The notes beneath the pieces were generated by a model. The model did not search any database, was not told where the DNA came from, and was given only the letters and a program-made list of their open reading frames with translations. From contig CM066917.1 of NCBI GenBank assembly GCA_033964015.1, forward strand, positions 29,463,951-29,527,950: a stretch of DNA of 64,000 nucleotides, written 5' to 3'. Below, piece after piece: positions 12,401 to 25,400 of this stretch (its first letter is position 1; each line of letters starts with the position of its first letter). The stretch comes from Scolanthus callimorphus. Its lineage: Eukaryota; Cnidaria; Anthozoa; Actiniaria; Edwardsiidae. The translations under genes were made by a program, and so were the position numbers.

Positions 12401-13132
12401 CATCCTCAAAAAAATTGCCAGAAAAGTCAGGAAAATAAGCAAAAATGAACACCCCTCTGAAAAAATAAGAAAAACAAATCCCTTCAATATGTTCCAGTTT
12501 GTCAAACACCTGCTACTACATATCATTTTAGACCTTCTTTCTCATAGACAAATAAATGAAAAGTCTTTTAACATGCTCAGCTCACTTCTTTTCCAGAATC
12601 CTGTCAAAGCAAAGGATCTAAGCGACCACATACTTTTAGTTTGCTGGACCAAATAGAGGGTAAGAAAAATGTCCTTATTTCAAATACCAGGGATGGTATG
12701 GCTCCCACAAAAAAATGAAAAGACCAATGTCAGTAGGATAGCATTACAGCTGTTTTGAGTATTCTGCGAACTCTCGCGGTCGATTTCCAACCGTCAAACC
12801 GCTTTCTGGCTTCTGTCAATCAAACTTTGAAACTCTTTGGAATACATAAAATTCAGTTATTCGCCATCCTAGTGAAATGCTGTAATGTAATACACAAAAC
12901 ATATGAAAAACAAATTTTAAAAACTAATAAACCCTCACTATGTATATTGAGCTGTTGACAGCTAATAACAAACGTTTCATGGCTGGGTGCTGAAGTTATT
13001 CCCTGTTTTTGCAATACAGAAAAATGCCAATTAGTCAAGAAACAAAAGCTGAAGAGTGACGAAGAGGAAACCAAGTCAGATGATTTTAATGAGTGGAAAA
13101 GACGAATTCTGCAACAAGCAGCAACAAAATAA
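9439..13132 (+). CDS. ORC6: Origin recognition complex subunit 6
   Basis: Smallest ORC subunit; helps load the MCM helicase at replication origins. Exons: about 9450-9635, 10308-10474, 11485-11559, 11972-12084, 12597-12659, 13020-13132, with phases 0, 2, 2, 1, 1 that fit at every junction. Recognisable segments: the N-terminal TFIIB-like cyclin fold (RKLGVSSAEVVKKAAEFSRL, ICLEIAASHCKQPLDR), the middle cyclin fold (GTKKAYKHAFSTIECLL, YNVHDLAVQFQCLEMAKLA, FPAAALYTVCR, KVKIDKSKLLQLVSVKR) and the C-terminal ORC3-binding motif FNEWKRRILQQA before the stop at 13130. The start is uncertain: the ATG at 9439 is one base out of frame with the conserved sequence. One extra base in the A-run at 9446-9448 would fix it; otherwise a short upstream exon must exist. 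The acceptor at 11484 is weak. The gene converges with the desaturase, 341 bp away. Confidence 0.9.
9965..10219. mobile_element. MITE with CATACCTGCCAAC termini
   Basis: CATACCTGCCAAC at 9965-9977 is mirrored at 10207-10219, and TACCTG flanks both ends (9959-9964, 10220-10225). The inside repeats the string ctcccggtttt several times and has a poly-T/poly-G tract at 10111-10148. It lies in ORC6 intron 1 and has no coding potential. A 6-bp duplication that resembles the terminus itself leaves the superfamily open. Confidence 0.75.
10868..11268. mobile_element. MITE with TTA target duplication (PIF/Harbinger type)
   Basis: Termini TGCACTAGTCATTTG at 10868 and the complement ending at 11268 extend as about 30 bp of inverted repeat, including a mirrored gaccccc/ggggtc block. 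TTA flanks both sides (10865-10867, 11269-11271), the usual PIF/Harbinger target. It lies in ORC6 intron 2. The short open frames inside it overlap low-complexity text (ccctggggtgta repeated) and are not genes. Confidence 0.8.
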
Positions 13133-13473
13133 GTATAAATGACTACATATTATATGCTGTATTATAGTATTATATTATTTTCTACAATAACTGCTTTCTA
13201 CTAGCCATTTTGTCTATTTTTACACGTAAACAAAAATTTATAAACAAGTAAAAACTAGCGAAATTATATTCAACCAACGTTTCGGCAGCCTCACGACGCC
13301 ATTGTCAAGGTACAAGTACAAAGTGGTATCTAAATTTAAGAGAAAGAGTTCAAGTTCTTATAATAGAGGCATACAGGCTAACAAAAACTCTTGCCCTTAT
13401 TGAGGGCAGTGAAAAAAAAATGATAATAGAGATTGTACTGTATTATTATCATGGAACAAAGTATCCTGCACCA

Positions 13474-16400
13474 TTATCTAAGCTTAATCTTGTCAGTCTT
13501 CATTTTCTCCCAGTTCCTATCCATCTCTTGGTCGGCTCGTTCGTGCTGTCCGAGGCGTTTCAAATATCCAACATGACAAGCCAGTGCGTCAAGGAATGTT
13601 GGCATGTAATTGTATCTTACGCCAAACTTCTTGCATGTTTCTCGCACTATGGGTGTGATCTGGGGGTAGTAAAACTGGCTGACGCCTGGGAAAAGATGGT
13701 GTGCAGTTTGGTGGTTTAATGCTCCTGTAAAGAAGTAGACATAAGCACACGTCAACAGCCTGACAATATATGCATAATTCAGTGTCCAAGGGGTTGTTTG
13801 CATGGGAAGTAGTTCCCGAGTACTTTTTAAGTATATTTTTAACCATATTTTATTCTACTGATTTGGTATATACTTCGAGTCTCGGTATATATCCACCACT
13901 ATTCACCCCCTTCGGGGGATAGTTGTTAAATATAATAATATAATAGTTATCAAATTTTTTTTTGCAAAGTTTGGTGAAGATTGCTTGAATACTGACTGAG
14001 ATATGAATTTTCAAAACTTCGTGTTCTGGCTTATTTTTTTTTACAAGAAATGTATGGGAAAATACCTCGGAACAAGGGTGGACAGGCATCGATGCCCGTC
14101 CAGCCTCGACTTGACGTATTTGCCCATACATTTCTTTGTACAAAGTAAGCCAGAATACAACGTTTTGAAATTCATATCTCAGCCAGTTTTCAAGTAATTC
14201 TTTTGAATTACTTGCTAGCAAGCAGCAAAAGGAGGGACACCTTGAAGTTGTAAAAGTAACTTCATTTAATTCCGACGCATTTCGTCTCTAATGGAGACTT
14301 CTTCAGGGAATAACCTTTTACAACATGTATAAGGCATAAATATAACATGTTTGCTGCGGAAGTGACTAGCTATATGCTGTATACTCCGAAATAATGGGGC
14401 CCAGTTTGAAAAGACATTGTTCTGGACTGACTAACCTCCAATGCGTGCAAAAAACGCTTTTGTGTTTTCATGTGATTTTGAGGCTAGTCAGTCCAGAACA
14501 ATGGCTTTTCGATCTGGGCGCCATTATTGAATTCGTTGTATAGGGCGTTCCTAAAACGCCCAGTATGTTATTGTATGTGTTCTTATAATAAGATTAGCGC
14601 TAATCGTATGGCCCCAAAAAAATATTATTACAAGAACCTAACCTAACAAATATTGCATTGGGAATTGCAAGAAAAATGCCTCATGTAACATGGCTTTTAG
14701 TTACGAAGCATATTGGGCAATTCCAGAAAATAAAGGTACCCTCCCCCACGGGCGGCATTTAGAAATTCCGATGGGGTGGGGTGGGGGGGGGGGGGGGGTT
14801 AAGAGCTTGGAATTCTGATTGCAAGGGGGGGGGGGGGGGGGGGGGGGAGCTGGAAGCTGGATTTCTTTAACCTGCCCAGAATTCTATATGCATGGGGGTA
14901 AACCATTTTGGAAATTCTGGATGCATGGGGGGGTCAAAAACTAGTGCCGCCCATGGGGAGGGTACCGTTATTTTCTGGAATTGCCCATTCGTGTACACAA
15001 ACCTGTGAATGTGTTCCAGAACCAGCTATCCGTGTCGTAATCTAAAGTGGTCTGGATCTGTAGCTCGGCCCTGTAACAAATAAAAACTATAAATAAACAA
15101 ACCCTTCTTTACATGACCTCGAAACTCGTTCTACCACAACTTGAGTACAAGTGCAGCCTATATTTTCTGCAATTCAGAAACATATAAGTGAGTATATATG
15201 TTTCTGTGCAAATACAATACATTTTCAGTAATCGTACGAGCCTGAAATTTCAACATTTTCTCGCCCCCAGATCCCCTAGGAAAATGATTGATACCAAATA
15301 TGGACACTGCTCTCTTTCAAACATAGTTTTGTTATACCTGGAATCGTCCATTTTATAATTTAGTGTTTTCTCACCAGTCCTTTGCAATCTTGCCATCTTT
15401 GTCGGGCTGTGGCCAATCAACCTGAGAAAGTGTCAATGAGTCCCATATCAGGTCCCTCCCCATCAAGAGTCCATTACTAAGAGTAAGAATCTCCCATATC
15501 AGATCCGTCCCCATCAAGAATCCATTACTAAGTGTAAGAATCTCCCATATCAGGTCCCTCCCCATCAAGAGTCCATTACTAAGAGTAAGATTCTCCCATA
15601 TCAGGTCCCTCCCCATCAAAAGTCCATTACTAAGAGTAAGAATCTCCCATATCAGGCCCCTCCCCATCAAGAGTCCATTACTAAGAGTAAGAATCTCCCA
15701 TATCAGGTCCCTCCCCATCAAGAGTCCATTACTAAGAGTAAGAGTCTTCCATATCAGGTCCCTCCCCATCAAGAGTCCAACTCTAAGAGTAAGAATCTCA
15801 TATCAGGTCCCTCCCCATCAAGAGTCCATTACTAAGAGTAAGAATCTCCCATATCAGGTCCCTCCACATCAAGAGTCCATTACTAAGAGTAAGAGTCTCC
15901 CATATCAGGTCCCTCCCCATCAAGAGTCCATTACTAAGAGTAAGAATCTCCCATATCAGGTCCCTCCCCATCAAGAGTCCATTACTAAGAGTAAGAATCT
16001 CCATATCAGGTCCCTCCCCATGAAGAGTCCATTACTAAGAGTAAGAATCTCCCATATCAGGTCCCTCTCCATCAAGAGTCCATTACTAAGAGTAAGAATC
16101 TCCCATATCAGGTCCCTCCCCATCAAGAGTCCATTATTAAGAGTAAGAATCTCCCACATCAGGTCCCTCCCCATCAAGAGTCCATTACTAAGAGTAAGAA
16201 TCTCCCATATCAGGTCCCTCCACATCAAGAGTCCATTACTAAGAGTAAGAATCTCCCATATCAGGTCCCTCCCCATCAAGAGTCCATTACTAAGAGTAAG
16301 AGTCTTCCATATCAGGTCCCTCCCCATCAAGAGTCCAACTCTAAGAGTAAGAATCTCATATCAGGTCCCTCCCCATCAAGAGTCCATTACTAAGAGTAAG

Positions 16401-19400
16401 AATCTCCCATATCAGGTCCCTCCCCATCAAGAGTCCATTACTAAGAGTAAGAATCTCATATCAGGTCCCTCCCCATCAAGAGTCCATTACTAAGAGTAAG
16501 AATCTGATATGAGGTCCCTCCCCATCAAGAGTCCATTACTAAGAGTAAGAATCTCCCATATCAGGTCCGTCCCCATCAAGAGTCCATTACTAAGAGTAAG
16601 AATCTCCCATATCAGGTCCCTCCCCATCAAGAGTCCATTACTAAGAGTAATAATCTCATATCAGGTCCCTCCCCATCAAGAGTCCATTACTAAGAGTAAG
16701 AATCTCCCATACAGGTCCGTAGCTAGCGGAGGGGCAGAGGGGGCAGTTGCCCCCCCCCCCCCCCCAGCGAAGCAACATTTTTAGTGTCAACATGTGGGGA
16801 AAAACCTGCTTGCCCCCCCCCCCCCCCCCCTCCCAGGAAAAACAAAGGATGACCAAGGCTTGCCCCCTCCCATCAATCTCAGCGCGAGTGAAAACCGATC
16901 ACAACCAACTTGTTCGGGCGCTTGCCGGGTAGCCGAAAACTCTCCGAAGATATCCCGAAATTGAGTTGATCGAGCTAAGAGAAGTTGTGGCTAAGCCTAG
17001 CAGTCCTAGCGGGAGTCCCTCTAGACTTTGCTTACCTCACCGACGACGTGCGACACTTGGAATATCAAGGCTAGCCAGTAACTCGTAACAATTTCCACGA
17101 TACAAAAGTACACAAGCTAAACAACAAAATATTAATGTCAATGTTGGAGGCCGACTTCACAAACTTGTAGGTCGTGAGCTGAATTACGATGGCTCTCAAC
17201 AGCGCCACCGGAAGCCAAGCGGCCATAAGCAACTGAGGTTAGTACGTAATTGCTAAAAGAGAGCTCAATTTCGCGTGGTTAACGCTTACTTTTGCGATTT
17301 TTTTGTAACTCACAATATGAACCAGACTCGACCAAGATCCGATCAGAAAGAAACTTTCCCTCTGTCCCGAACGCGGATCGATCCCAGACCACAGCTGCGG
17401 GAGGCTATGGAGGTAACCCTTACTTCGCGCGCTGAATGGTCAAGAGTTACGTCTTATTTCGCCATAATTACACCTATCAGTGCGCGGTGAGTTTCCATTT
17501 ATAATCGCCAAAATCAAACAAAAATACGTTTTAGTCTCAGGAGCCCATGGGTAGGGGGATAATGGTGTTGGCAAAACGAGGACCACGTTCTTATGATGCA
17601 AGAAGTATCTAAATGAATACCACCACTCAATACAAACAAATCGAAATACACGAACGCAAGCGCAGAACGCAAGCTCAATGAAAGTGTGCGTCAGCGACGC
17701 AAGCGTAAGCCTAAAATCGACATTAAATAATTTGCTTGTGCTCGCAAGTGTCCAGGGGCGTAGCCCTCTCCCGCACCGGAACCAAAAAACACGTCCGATC
17801 TATGTGGAGTTTTTATTTTTTGAATTTTGGAACCCCCTCTCATAAGTGCTGGCTACGCCCCTGAAGTGTGTGCTTGATTTACACTAGACGCAAGCGTAAG
17901 GGAAATGTATGAGTTTTATAGAGCATATTTCAGATGATTAACTAAACGCAATTAGTAAAATCACACTCACACACTATCACGAATCCTGCATTCTGATTGG
18001 CTCAAAACTCACTGTCTATTGAGTCATAGATCGTGAGTTTTGAAAAGGCCGGCGTTTTGAAGAAAAACAAACATTTTTCTTCAAATAAAAAGTTTCATTA
18101 TTCGAAGGTAGTGTCTGAGTGTGATTTTACTAAAACAATTAGATTACTCGCTCTCGATTTCCATGAGCTGACTCCTCGTTAACTATCAGCTCATAGAAAT
18201 CTCAAGCTCGTAATCTAATTGTTAAATAGAACCGCGAGCCAATCAGAAGTGGAAGCCATTCAACAACAAACCAATCAGGAGGCCATATAACTCAGACTTA
18301 AGTTTAGTCATGACGTGAGCAATGACGCGTTTTGATTTAGATCGCAATGGCTGAAAGACTTTGCTCTCAACCAATAGAAACTCTGACTTTCGATGTTCAT
18401 CTGAAATCCGCTCTATCCTTGCGCTTGCTTCTGTGCTTGCGTCCGTTTGTAAACCAACCCTAAGGAAACGACTTCAAATGATAAAGATTCACTTTCTGCT
18501 GAAAAGATTTTGCTTACTCGACCGTCCGTCTAGTTAACGCTTTGTACTCATTTTCTTTCTGCTTCAAGAGCGAATTCATGTCTTCGTGACTAACGTTTTT
18601 ATCTACTACGTACCACTTTCCAGACAGGCAACAGCATAGAAGGAATGACTATCCTGTAGATGAAGAAAACAAGCTTGCCGCCCAAGAACACCAGAGTATT
18701 TGAGGTTGTCGGCGGGTTGTAGCGGATGGTACCTGTAAAATACAATATGCCCATGAAGTTATAAGTACAATACTACAGCAAGTACCACTACAATCACACT
18801 TCCTCTTTCCTATTCGCGGAGCGTGATCTCAAGGGTTTGAACTTATGTAAGTGGTCTTCTTTAAATCAAAGGTAAGCAAACAGCAATGTGTTTTGGATCC
18901 CTTTGGGATGCCTTGGCTTGAGGTAATAACGCAAAATATGCCAACGTTTGGGACCTTTATTTCCGTCCTTCTCCGGGGCGACCTGAAGAAGGACCGAAAT
19001 TAAAGGACCGAAATAAAGGACCGAAATGTGGCATATTTTGCGTTCCTGTTTGATTTTCCTTTCTCTATCATCGTTTTATTTAAGTGAGAATGTATCACGA
19101 AAACGCGGGACTAAAATACAAGAAATGTATATTGAACATTCCTGGAAAATGTGGTACCTGGAATATTACTCAGTTATTTCGATTGCCGATTTCATCTTGA
19201 TAACAAAAATTATATTTTGCTGGGTATTACTTACTGTTTCCTTTTGTGAAAAACGTGAACTTGAAATCTTGAAGATGTGTCTTCATCCCTAGCTATAAAA
19301 TAGAAAGGCAGAAATGAATACAGCCTGTTATGAAGTGTGTAAAAAATAACTTGCTTCAGTAAAGGAGAAGCTTGGAGAGAGCTCCAATAAAGCAAGTACC

Positions 19401-22400
19401 ACTTGCAAAATATTAAATGTAAAAAGGCGGTCAGACATTTCGGCAGTACTGCCTTTATTATTTATTATCAAGGTCACAGAATTTCAAAACTGTCCCATGA
19501 CGAATCCAAATAAATTACTGGAACAGAGACGTCTCGTTCTAAGGAGGTTGTTGCTAAGCATATTGAGTCATTGGGCCTGGCTTGTTCTTTACAATCAATC
19601 TTGTCTCTGCTTTTTCGTACCGTATCAAATAAAGCCCTGGAGTACTTACAAGACAGTAAATTGGCGGAATAAATATATGCTGGTAGAAATAGTAAGGTAT
19701 CCAATTCTGGGTCCACTTAATACGTCTGATATCTGAAGACTGAAAATAGAAATATAACAATATTATAGTAAAAAAATGTAAGTGCCGTTGAGCCAAACTG
19801 GGGCACGCTGTCATTGTTGTAATTTTGTGTATTGTATTGTGATTTTGGTAAAACCTCGGTCCATGGCCGGATTTAGAGGGAGGCCCAGGTGACCGCCCGC
19901 CCACCCCCCTTTCTCTGAAATTTTTCTCATACATGAACTGATGATTTGCTAATGAAGATTTTTGATGTGGTGTGTCACTTATTTTCAATGTCCGCCCCTA
20001 CGCCCCTTCCTTGATCCGCCCCTGCTGTAGTCCAGTCCCTGAACTCTCCTTCGCGGCTCCGTTGTTTCCTGTGGTCGCCGAAAAGGAGAGTCCAGGAACC
20101 TTTGTATGCGCATGCGCTGGATCTGACCAAGAACTTGGGTTTTTTCGTTAGTGCGCATGATCCAAATACCGCCGTCGGAAATTGATTGCTGGCCATGATT
20201 GCCGGCTACATGAGTTTTGTCCATCAAGATAGGACGCCCTTGTGGCCGTAACCGCTAAAATTCAAAAAACAATCTTCGACAGCGGTATTTGGATCATGCG
20301 CACTAACGAAAAAACCCAAGTTCTTGGTCAGATCCAGCGCATGCGCATACAAAGGTTTCTGGACTCTCCTTTCGGCGACCACAGGAAACAACGGAGCCGC
20401 GAAGGAGAGTTCAGGGACTGGACTACCCCTGCTGTCGCAATCTGTAATTTAAAAAAGCTGTCGCGTTTTGGAATGAACAAAACTGTCGCAATGTGGAATG
20501 AACAAAGTTGTCGCTGTTTGTAATAAACAAAACTGCTGACATTTTTAGTTTTCTGCAATGTGCAGTAATCAGCCACCTCATGATAAGGAGAAGACCCTTT
20601 CTGTTAGATAACACTTAAAGCATCGTAACACTTACGTCATTTGAGGTGTGAATGTCGGGATCTGCTCCATCAACATTGGTATATGGATGATGTCCAAACA
20701 CGTGCTACCGTATACCAAGTAAAACAAACAAAGATAAATACATATAATAAGCGCATCGACTTGCAAGTAACGTGATTCTCCGCTACGGTAGAGTTCGTTG
20801 CCACTTCCTACCTTCGCGTCTGATCCAAATCATGCGGGATGAAAAGTTCTAATGAGACTCACGTGGGAAATATGGACCTACTATTGGCCAATCGATTTAA
20901 TAAGCTGATATCTCCAGCTGGCAAGGAATTAAAACCATCTTGTATTGCACTTTATTTCAATTTTACTGTGTGGGACGCCGGTGAAACTCGTTGGCATACT
21001 GATTTGCATTCCAAGAGAATGAAGGTCTTTTAGATCACTCCCTGCTGGTCAACCTTATTCTCGGTGTGACGCAGAAATTCGGCCGACTGTGAAAGGGCTA
21101 TTTTCACGTTTTTTCTCTCTTTTTTTTGCTGCTTTCATTACCTGATATGTCCAGACATCAATCGAGCACCCGCCGAGGAAGTCGTGACTAAGTGCTCCTA
21201 TTAGCCTCCATACCAACGGACTCTTGGTGATCGCAAAGTGGCTGCAACGAAGAGAGGAGGGGAAAATAAATAATGAGCGCTCGAAAGAGTCCCTTTACCA
21301 AGAGTAAGAATCTTATTAGTGGTGTTCTCGACAGCGAAGAAGTGTCTACTTCTAGTAATGACTGTGTGAATGCTTGCTTGATTAGCGAGTCTTGAAGTGC
21401 TTTACAATTTGGTTTTACGGCAACCATCTCCCCAGTTTAATGCATCATAGAGAAGAACAACCTTTTGTGTTAAGGTTACTGAGAACCTTCGCGCACGTTA
21501 TCGGAATAGAATGGACTAGCGGGCTATGGCAAAATGAAATAACTTTTTAAGACAGATTATTTTAGAACTTCGAGCAATTTTGCCAAAAAGCGGCAAAAAA
21601 ATCTTGTTACTCGAAATAAAAAAAGTTATTGCTTTGGATTTAGTCTCATTTCAAAGGTCTTCATGGTAGTGTTTTTGTTTTATCGCGCCGGTAAAAAAAT
21701 TCCAGCGGAAGCTGAGAAAATAAATTTTAGTTTTTACAGATAGACGTATTTTTCGCACCTAAAATGGTGATGTCAATCACAGCCTATATAGATTCTATAG
21801 TATTTTTCCAATTTTGAACGCTTATTTCTGTGGCGGCGGGAACCCAGTCCTCTGCCTTTTGTGATATTTCGAAATGTGGACCACAAATCTACAAATTAGG
21901 ATAGAAATAATTGAGTAACAGTATTTTCTGCCAAACGTTGCTCGAAGTTGTAAAATAACTATAGTTTTTTTGAAGGTTTTAAAAACATTTGCGTGACATT
22001 TTCAAGAGCTATCGCTGCAGAACTGCTTGACCTTGACTCCCAAATACATTGTTTTAATCCTTAAAGGTGTTTCCTAAAAACCGTGTCTGCGTTTTTTAAA
22101 ATTTGTGTGTGTGTGGGGGGGGGGGGGGGGGGTACTCCCTTACAAGAGCTATACGGGTATGTGCCGCCAAACGGGGTCCCGATTTCTTCCTCCAGCCGAT
22201 AGAACGGGGTATCGTTTAGGAACCGTCCTCTAGAACGGGGTATGATAATGACGACCACCCAGTAAAATCTTCAAGGAAGCGACCCGGCGGTCACGTATTG
22301 TTTTATTAAATGTAAAAAATTCAACAAGCTTTAACATTCTATTACAGATAAAACCGTAACATGTAAACAACAACAATTTTGATTTGCAGGTATCATTTAT

Positions 22401-25400
22401 TTCTCTCTTTAGAACGGGGTCTCATTTGGGTGCAAAAAAAAAATTGAACGGGGTAGCTTTTCTCCAAAAAATCGTTTTAGAACGGGGTCCGCTTTTGAAA
22501 TTCGCAGCGGCACATACCCGCCCCATATCAAGCCAAGTACCAAGGGGTGGTTCACCTACCAAGCATCGTGCACATTAGCCATGAGAACGAGAGCCGTGAA
22601 CCAACCTCCGATGACCGACAAACCACACCCTACAGGAAAACTCTCAGGGTATTTAAACACCTGTGCAAGAGAGTATGAAGGAAGTTTTATTCATACGAGA
22701 CAATATTGTCGGATCTTGGTCAATCTTAGATTGGCTTAGTTAGCCACAGGTTGCTCGGAGCTGGGGGGGCACTTTGGTGTATCAGTCAAATACCCTAGTT
22801 TTCCCAGCTATAAAAATATTTAGAGATTCTAGAAAAAGAATTGTATATTATACCAGTCGAAGTAATTTTTTCATTCTGTATTTTTCTGCCAAGTGAGGGA
22901 GAATTTCAAGATTTATGAGGAAGGTGGGTTGACATGTTCTTGGGCTGCTATTTAGACCATAAAACCTGTCCCTACAGGGTGAGGAATTTGGAAGTATTAG
23001 TACCAATTTCATTCTAATGCCCCCACATATCCCGGGGTGGGGGGTCTCGGGGTTTACTTTGACTGGTGCATAAATGTCCTAGCAGAAAAATCAGCGCAAT
23101 TTGCAGTTGCACGTGACTTTATCAATTATCATTGGTGGCTATATCATGAAAAAGATACCAATGACGAATTTCTAGGCAACTTTTTGGCAACAGGACGGAG
23201 CCCATGAACAGGAGCCTCCATCACCTATTGGTGGGCGCCCGAAGCACAGGGAACCCAAGAACAGGAGCCTCCATCACCTATTGGTGAGCGTCCGAAGCAC
23301 AGGGAGCCCATCAACAGGAGCCTCCATCACCTATTGGTGGGCGTCCGAAGCACAGGGAACCCATCAACAGGAGCCTCCATCACCTATTGGTGGGCGTCCG
23401 AAGCACAGGGAACCCATGAACAGGAGCCTCCTTCACCTATTGGTGGGCGTCCGAAGCACAGGGAACCCATGATCAGGAGCCCCCATCACCTATTGGTCGG
23501 CGTCCGAAGCAGATGGATGAATGAATGAAGTCAGATGAATCTTATTAGATTGTAGATTTTGAATCTCGCGAGAACTAGTTGTCATGGATAGAACGTATGT
23601 CCCTCTCTCAAAAGAAAGATGTCTGAAATTATCATTTATCAGAGTTACAAAGTTAAGAGTTTAAAGTCCATAATCTAAAAATAGTCTATTCTACTCCTGT
23701 GCATATGGTTACCCATAGTGGAGCAGATAAAGGCTCCTGTTGTTGGCTCCTGTTCCTGAAAGGTTGGATAAAAGTTATCTGTTGTATATAAGATATATCA
23801 GGATTTCATCCGTAAGTTAACGGGAGTGCAACAATGTGATCACATGATATGACGTCATCAGTGACACCATGTAAAAATTACTCTTACCTGTAAGTACCAT
23901 GTGAGAATGACTATGGTTGGAAAGAGAATGTACCTCAACCACATCCACCTTGAAAACTTTGGGTCCTAACGTTACGATAAAAATAATATATACGCAACTG
24001 ATTATTGATATGGTATTTGCGGTATACAAAATGCATAGAGGATATTACACGGTGGCGCGAAGATATGAGTTTTATTTTCGAGTGGCAAGAACAATATTTT
24101 ACGAATGAGCGCAGCGAATGAGTAAAATATTGTTTTTGACACGAGAAAATAAAACTCATATCTTCAAGCCACCGTGTAATTTTCTTTTTACTATATAGAC
24201 AAACCAGAAAAAATGTTCCAAATTGATTTCCAAGCACTTTTGTTTTGACGATATCCTCACTAGTGAGGATATGGAAAATATGTCACTGAGGACCCGGATG
24301 TAGCTTCGTATGAAAACTACGAGTGGCGTATTTTCCAGTAAAACGCTCGTGTCTATATAATAAATACATTTACTTTTTTTATTTACATCATATACCTGTT
24401 TCGTATTTCGAAAATGCTCCTCGACTCTCTTCTTGACCGTCTTAAAGAAAGGCCTTGGGATGCCATAGTAGGAAAAAGAAGAAAAAACAAGTTGGAAAAA
24501 GATTTCAGGAATATTTTAATTCGCCTCGGCGACTAATTGTTAAATAATCGAGGCGCGTACAGTCAAAATGCTTTCAATTAGCAATTACGTGATTATCGGC
24601 GAGAAGTCACTGAGACGAAGTCAAGGTGACTATTCGCCGATAATCACAGAGCCTGCGGCGACTAATTTTAGTTTTAGTATAATTGCTCAAGTGATTCATA
24701 AGGTTTTTAGACAGAAAAACTTGTTTTTGTGGACTTTTCACGATCATAACAAAAACTCGCGCGCACTACCAATCCTTTCAATGCTATAATCACCTGTAGG
24801 TGATTATAGCGAGAGAAAATTAACGAACCTCTCGATCAATCACGGCGCGCGGAAATTCTGATAATCAATCTTGAGTAATTATACTGATATTATACTTCGA
24901 TCTAATTTCTTTAAGACTCAACCTTGCCTTTGTGTGGCATGATATTATAGATTAGAATAAAAGAAGATATTAGTCATGGTGAACAAGATGCAAGATCAGT
25001 ACGTACCCCGGCTCTGGGTACGATGGAAACTCATTAGAAACCATCTCACCAACGTAGAACTTCTCCAAATATCTGAGGAATTAAGTCACAGAACCGTATG
25101 CGTTACGTGACGTGGCGTGACTCACGGCCTGACGTGACAGGCATGGTATAATATGCGACACCACAGGCTTACCACCCGGAACACTTCTCCCTTCTTCTCT
25201 TCTCTCTCCTCTTTTAGCTCTCCTCCCTAGTTTAATACCCAAAGACACAAAATAAGAGGCATTGGAGTTGACTCTTGTATGTTCATTTCAGTGACTCACC
25301 GGCTTGTCATCGCAGTGGTGGCTTTGGTGAGAGTTATTGACGCACACGCGAGATTTGATAGAGAGCAGTTGAGAGAAAACAACATTCTGCGCATGCCCCA

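Noticed and set aside
15435..16718. Regular repeat array that superficially resembles CRISPR
   Set aside because: Units are contiguous with no variable spacers, and the DNA is intronic in an animal gene. The same applies to the arrays at 23209-23512 and 51486-51874.
15371..16784. Long open frames (up to 157 residues) on both strands with a repetitive peptide
   Set aside because: The 51-bp minisatellite has a period divisible by three, so frames stay open by arithmetic. No start context, splice logic or domain supports a protein; only the terminal VDWPQPDKDG piece is real desaturase exon.
23600..23887. Missing transmembrane exon of the desaturase
   Set aside because: Searched for a phase-compatible exon (3n+1) between 22630 and 23887; no donor-acceptor pair with a hydrophobic frame was convincing, so none is claimed.
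24045..24360. Single larger transposon spanning several palindromes
   Set aside because: A tatatagac / gtctatata pair at 24192 and 24350 hints at a composite unit, but the ends of the inner foldback and the outer pair do not share a clean target duplication, so only the inner foldback is listed.
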